6,605 nt of DNA from assembly GCA_947631285.1 (NCBI GenBank), contig CANRKS010000056.1, forward strand, positions 1-6,605, given 5' to 3'. A model generated the notes under the pieces. It saw only the letters and a list, made by a program, of their open reading frames with translations, had not been told where the DNA came from and did not search any database. A program made the position numbers and the translations under genes. The first letter of the stretch is position 1. Each line of letters begins with the position of its first letter. This document shows, one piece after another, positions 3,631-6,605 of the stretch. This DNA is from an uncultured Bacilli bacterium. Its GTDB lineage: Bacteria; Bacillota_I; Bacilli_A; RF39; UBA660.

Positions 3631-6605
3631 ATGGAAGAATTGAACAGATTTTTAAATAGTATAAATGTTGAATATAATGATGAATTTCAAAATTTAGAAA
3701 TTCAAAAAGTTATTTATAATAGAGAGACGAAGGTTTATACCGTTTATTTACATAATCCTCGAGTTTTAAGTTACGAGCTGGTAACTAATCTTTTTCAGGC
3801 GGGGAAAAAAGGGATAAATGGGGTAGATAAATGCTATTTAGAAATGGTTTATGATGAGATAACACCGGAAGATATAGCTAGTTATATTAATATATTTATC
3901 AGTAATATTGTTTTTGAGCATCCTTCTTTACAAGGATTGCTAGGTAATTTTAAAGAAATTAAAGATAAAACGATTTTTTTAGAAGTAGCTAATTTAATAT
4001 ATGTTCCTCATGATGATTATATAGAAGAAATTAAGACTAATTTAAAAAATTATGGTTTAGGATGTTATGACATAGAATTTTTTGTAAATCCTGAATTAAA
4101 CCAAGAATTAAAAAAGGAAATCGAAGAAGCTAAAGAGATAAAAAAAGAAGTTAAAGAAGATGATCCCGTTATTTTTGGTTTTCATAAAGATGGTGAAGTT
4201 ACCCTTATTAAAAATATTTTGGGAGAAACTAAAAATGTTGTAATTGAGGGTTATGTTTTTGGAATTGATACGGCAGAAAGAAAAGGCCAAAAAGCAACAG
4301 CTTACATTGTTAATTTAAAAGTAAGTGATAAAACGGATAGTTTTTTAGTTAAGTTTGTCCGGTTCAAAGAAGAGGAATACCGAGCTCTTACTAAAGGAAT
4401 AAAAAAAGGATCTTGGTATCGCATTTTTGGCAATGTGGAGATGGACAATTATTTAAGACAAATGGTTTTAAATGGCCGAAGTATTGAAAAAATAAAAAGC
4501 AAGGATATTGTTAGTGTTGATAGTGAAGAAGAAAAAAGGGTTGAGTTACATGTTCATACTAAAATGAGTGCGATGGATGGCGTAATTGATGCCGAAGAAT
4601 TAGTCAAATATGCTAAAAGTTTAGGTCATAAGGCGGTGGCAGTTACTGATCATAATTGTTTACAATCATATCCTGATTTATATCATACGGTTTGTGCTCT
4701 TAATAAAGGTATTACGAATGAAGAAGATAAGTTTAAAGTTATTTATGGCGCTGAGATGAGTATTGTAAATAACGAAAATGATTTAATCTTTAACTTACGT
4801 GATTATGATTTATTAGAAACAGAGTTTGTTGTTTTTGATACTGAAACGACGGGATTTACCCCTTATCAAGATCAAATGATTGAAATTGGGGCCGTTAAAA
4901 TTCAAAATGGTGTCGTTACCGAACATTTTGATGAATTAATTAATCCCAATAGGAAGCTCCCCCAAAAGATTATTGATTTAACTAATATCACGGATGAAAT
5001 GCTTGAGGATAAAGATACGGAAGAAAATGTTTGTAAAAGATTTTTAGAATTTATTGGGGATCGCCCTTTAGTAGCTCATAATGCCAAGTTTGATATTGGT
5101 TTTATCAGTGCCGCGATGAATAAATATAATTTGGGAGAATTTAAAAATACTGTTTTGGATACAATGGGTATAGCCAGAATGCTTTATCCCGAATGGAAAA
5201 ATCATAAATTATCAACTTTAGTTAAAAATTTAGACGTTCCTTGGGATGAAGAATCACACCATCGAGGTGATTACGATAGTGAAGGAACAGCCATTGCTTT
5301 TTATAAAATGGCACGGGTTTTAAGTAACCGAAATATTGAAACTACGAAAAAGTTATATGATTCGATAGATCAAGAAGCTTTATTAAAATTTTCTCGCCCT
5401 TTTCATATGTCGGTTTTAGTTCAAAATAAAGTAGGGTTAAAGAACTTATTTAAATTGATTAGTTATGCCAATACGAAATATCTTTTTAAAGGTGATCAAA
5501 CAAAATTACCAAGAGATGAATTAAATAAGCATCGGGAAGGACTTCTTTTTGGCAGTGGTTGTGTCAATGGCGAAATTTTTGAAGCTACCTTCAATAAAGA
5601 AGATGAAGAACTTGCCAAAATGATGCAATATTATGATTATATAGAAGTTCAACCACCTGAAGTATATTCTTATTTAGTTCAATTAGATTCTAGTTTTATA
5701 AAAAGTATCTCCGATATTTATACGCATCTTAAAAAAATTGTGCGGGTAGCGGAAGAAGCAGGAGTAATGGTTTGTGCAACTAGTGATGCTCATCATTTAA
5801 GAAGAGAAGATAAAATTTATCGGGATATTATAATTGCTCAAAGATTTAATGGTAAACTTCATCCTTTAAATAGAAGAGGAATCGATGTTCCCGATATGCA
5901 TTTTTATACGACGAAAGAAATGCTTGAAGCTTTTTCCTTTTTAGGAGAAGAAAAAGCCAAAGAGATAGTGGTCACTAATCCCAATATTATTGCTTCCAAA
6001 TGTGAAATAGTGGAAGTTATAATTGAAACGGGAGGAGTTCCTTTCTCACCGAAAATTGAAAATTCCAAAGAAATTGTGGAAGAAATGGTATATAGTAAAG
6101 CGAAAGATTGGTATGGTGATCCCCTTCCTGCAAATATTAAAGATCGAATTGAACAAGAATTAAAAGGAATCATTGGGGGTGGATTTGATGTCATTTATTT
6201 AATTGCCCAAAAATTAGTCAAAAAGAGTAATGATGATGGCTTTTTAGTAGGATCTAGAGGTTCCGTTGGTTCTTCTTTTGTCGCTACGATGATGGGAATT
6301 ACCGAGGTTAATCCGCTTCCTAGTCATTATCGTTGCCCTAAATGTAAACACTCCATCTTTAAGGATGATGATGGCACTGATCTAGTTGTTAAATATAGCA
6401 TTGGGTTTGATTTACCTGATAAAAATTGCCCTAAGTGTGGAACTAAAATGATAAAAGATGGGGAAGATATGCCATTTGCGACTTTCTTAGGTTTTAATGC
6501 TGATAAAGTTCCTGATATCGATCTTAACTTTTCCGATTTAAATCAAGCCGCCGCGCATGAATATACGAAAGTATTGTTTGGAGAAGACAATGTTTATCGA
6601 GCTGG
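3631..6605 (+). CDS. polC: DNA polymerase III alpha subunit, PolC type (3' part outside window)
   Basis: Main replicative polymerase of low-GC Gram-positives, with its own 3'-5' proofreading exonuclease. The frame is open from the ATG to the window edge: 991 codons of a protein usually near 1440 aa. Domains seen: N-terminal domain (about 1-150), charged linker (155-178), OB fold (about 203-295), PHP domain with LHVHT at 306-310 (H307, H309) and TDH at 339-341, then the DEDDh exonuclease inserted into PHP (about 398-565). Exonuclease residues are D403 and E405 in FDTETTGF, D488 in VAHNAKFD, and H544 and D549 in HRGDYD. The PHP domain resumes with SDAHHL at 718-723. The polymerase part starts with VGSRGSVGSS (873-882), a Cys4 zinc ribbon (C902, C905, C933, C936) and PDIDLNF (catalytic D962, D964). 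The third catalytic aspartate and fingers lie beyond the window. The stretch PDIDLNF to FGEDNVYRAG closely matches B. subtilis PolC. It is the second gene of the dnaE operon. Confidence 0.98.
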   Translation, partial: MEELNRFLNSINVEYNDEFQNLEIQKVIYNRETKVYTVYLHNPRVLSYELVTNLFQAGKKGINGVDKCYLEMVYDEITPEDIASYINIFISNIVFEHPSLQGLLGNFKEIKDKTIFLEVANLIYVPHDDYIEEIKTNLKNYGLGCYDIEFFVNPELNQELKKEIEEAKEIKKEVKEDDPVIFGFHKDGEVTLIKNILGETKNVVIEGYVFGIDTAERKGQKATAYIVNLKVSDKTDSFLVKFVRFKEEEYRALTKGIKKGSWYRIFGNVEMDNYLRQMVLNGRSIEKIKSKDIVSVDSEEEKRVELHVHTKMSAMDGVIDAEELVKYAKSLGHKAVAVTDHNCLQSYPDLYHTVCALNKGITNEEDKFKVIYGAEMSIVNNENDLIFNLRDYDLLETEFVVFDTETTGFTPYQDQMIEIGAVKIQNGVVTEHFDELINPNRKLPQKIIDLTNITDEMLEDKDTEENVCKRFLEFIGDRPLVAHNAKFDIGFISAAMNKYNLGEFKNTVLDTMGIARMLYPEWKNHKLSTLVKNLDVPWDEESHHRGDYDSEGTAIAFYKMARVLSNRNIETTKKLYDSIDQEALLKFSRPFHMSVLVQNKVGLKNLFKLISYANTKYLFKGDQTKLPRDELNKHREGLLFGSGCVNGEIFEATFNKEDEELAKMMQYYDYIEVQPPEVYSYLVQLDSSFIKSISDIYTHLKKIVRVAEEAGVMVCATSDAHHLRREDKIYRDIIIAQRFNGKLHPLNRRGIDVPDMHFYTTKEMLEAFSFLGEEKAKEIVVTNPNIIASKCEIVEVIIETGGVPFSPKIENSKEIVEEMVYSKAKDWYGDPLPANIKDRIEQELKGIIGGGFDVIYLIAQKLVKKSNDDGFLVGSRGSVGSSFVATMMGITEVNPLPSHYRCPKCKHSIFKDDDGTDLVVKYSIGFDLPDKNCPKCGTKMIKDGEDMPFATFLGFNADKVPDIDLNFSDLNQAAAHEYTKVLFGEDNVYRA

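Larger units (their letters stand above)
733..6605 (+). other. Predicted dnaE-polC operon
   Basis: The two polymerase genes run in the same direction with a 5-nt gap. The polC ribosome binding site overlaps the dnaE end, and there is no room for a promoter or terminator in the gap. The only promoter I can support is the extended -10 at 733-743. The operon may continue past the window end. Co-transcription is inferred from spacing, not measured. Confidence 0.8.

Noticed and set aside
4108..4290. Minus-strand open frame of 60 codons, rich in Phe, Asn and Ile
   Set aside because: It lies wholly antisense to the polC N-terminal region, its composition is the mirror of AAA/GAA-rich codons, and I found no ribosome binding site or family resemblance. 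It is a shadow of polC.
5904..6194. Minus-strand open frame of 96 codons, rich in Ser, Ile and Pro
   Set aside because: It is antisense to a strongly conserved PolC segment (the FSFLGEEKAKEIVVTN region onward). The opposite strand is clearly the coding one, and the peptide has no recognisable motif.
3631..6605. UGA-as-tryptophan genetic code, as in Mycoplasma
   Set aside because: Tryptophan positions in dnaE and polC use TGG, and I saw no in-frame TGA in either gene, so the standard bacterial code fits.

Overview
This is an AT-rich window, probably chromosomal, from a low-GC Firmicutes-type bacterium. A Bacilli or Mollicutes-related lineage is a reasonable guess. Three things support this: a PolC-type DNA polymerase with built-in proofreading (a low-GC Gram-positive/Mollicutes hallmark), strong AGGAGG-like ribosome binding sites, and heavy TTA/AAA/ATT/GAT codon use. 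Tryptophan is encoded by TGG and no in-frame TGA was seen in any of the three genes. The standard bacterial code is therefore likely, not the Mycoplasma/Spiroplasma UGA=Trp code. No finer taxonomic placement is supportable from this window.

Layout: (i) Positions 1-455, minus strand: the N-terminal 151 codons of an IS1634-family (IS4 superfamily) transposase, cut by the window edge. It has a GTG start, a strong upstream Shine-Dalgarno and an extended -10 promoter. (ii) Positions 456-760: a noncoding divergent region. It holds the transposase leader, the probable IS end (near 551-575), an AT-rich inverted repeat, a short direct repeat, and the extended -10 promoter of the next gene. (iii) Positions 761-3625, plus strand: complete dnaE, a DnaE-type DNA polymerase III alpha subunit of 954 aa. 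(iv) Positions 3631-6605, plus strand: polC, open to the window end. About 991 residues are visible, covering the N-terminal domain, OB fold, split PHP domain, DEDDh exonuclease, Cys4 zinc ribbon and the first catalytic aspartate pair.

How the genes work together: in Bacillus subtilis, PolC is the processive replicase and DnaE extends RNA primers before hand-off to PolC. Here the two genes are only 5 nt apart, with the polC ribosome binding site inside the last codons of dnaE. They are almost certainly co-transcribed and may be translationally coupled, which would fix the relative supply of the two polymerases. The DnaE PHP domain has lost its metal-binding histidines while the PolC PHP domain keeps them, so proofreading of replication would rest on PolC.

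I looked for an undescribed system and did not find one. The genes are core replication genes next to a common type of insertion sequence. The points most worth checking are the dnaE-polC operon arrangement and the insertion sequence lying directly upstream of the dnaE promoter.
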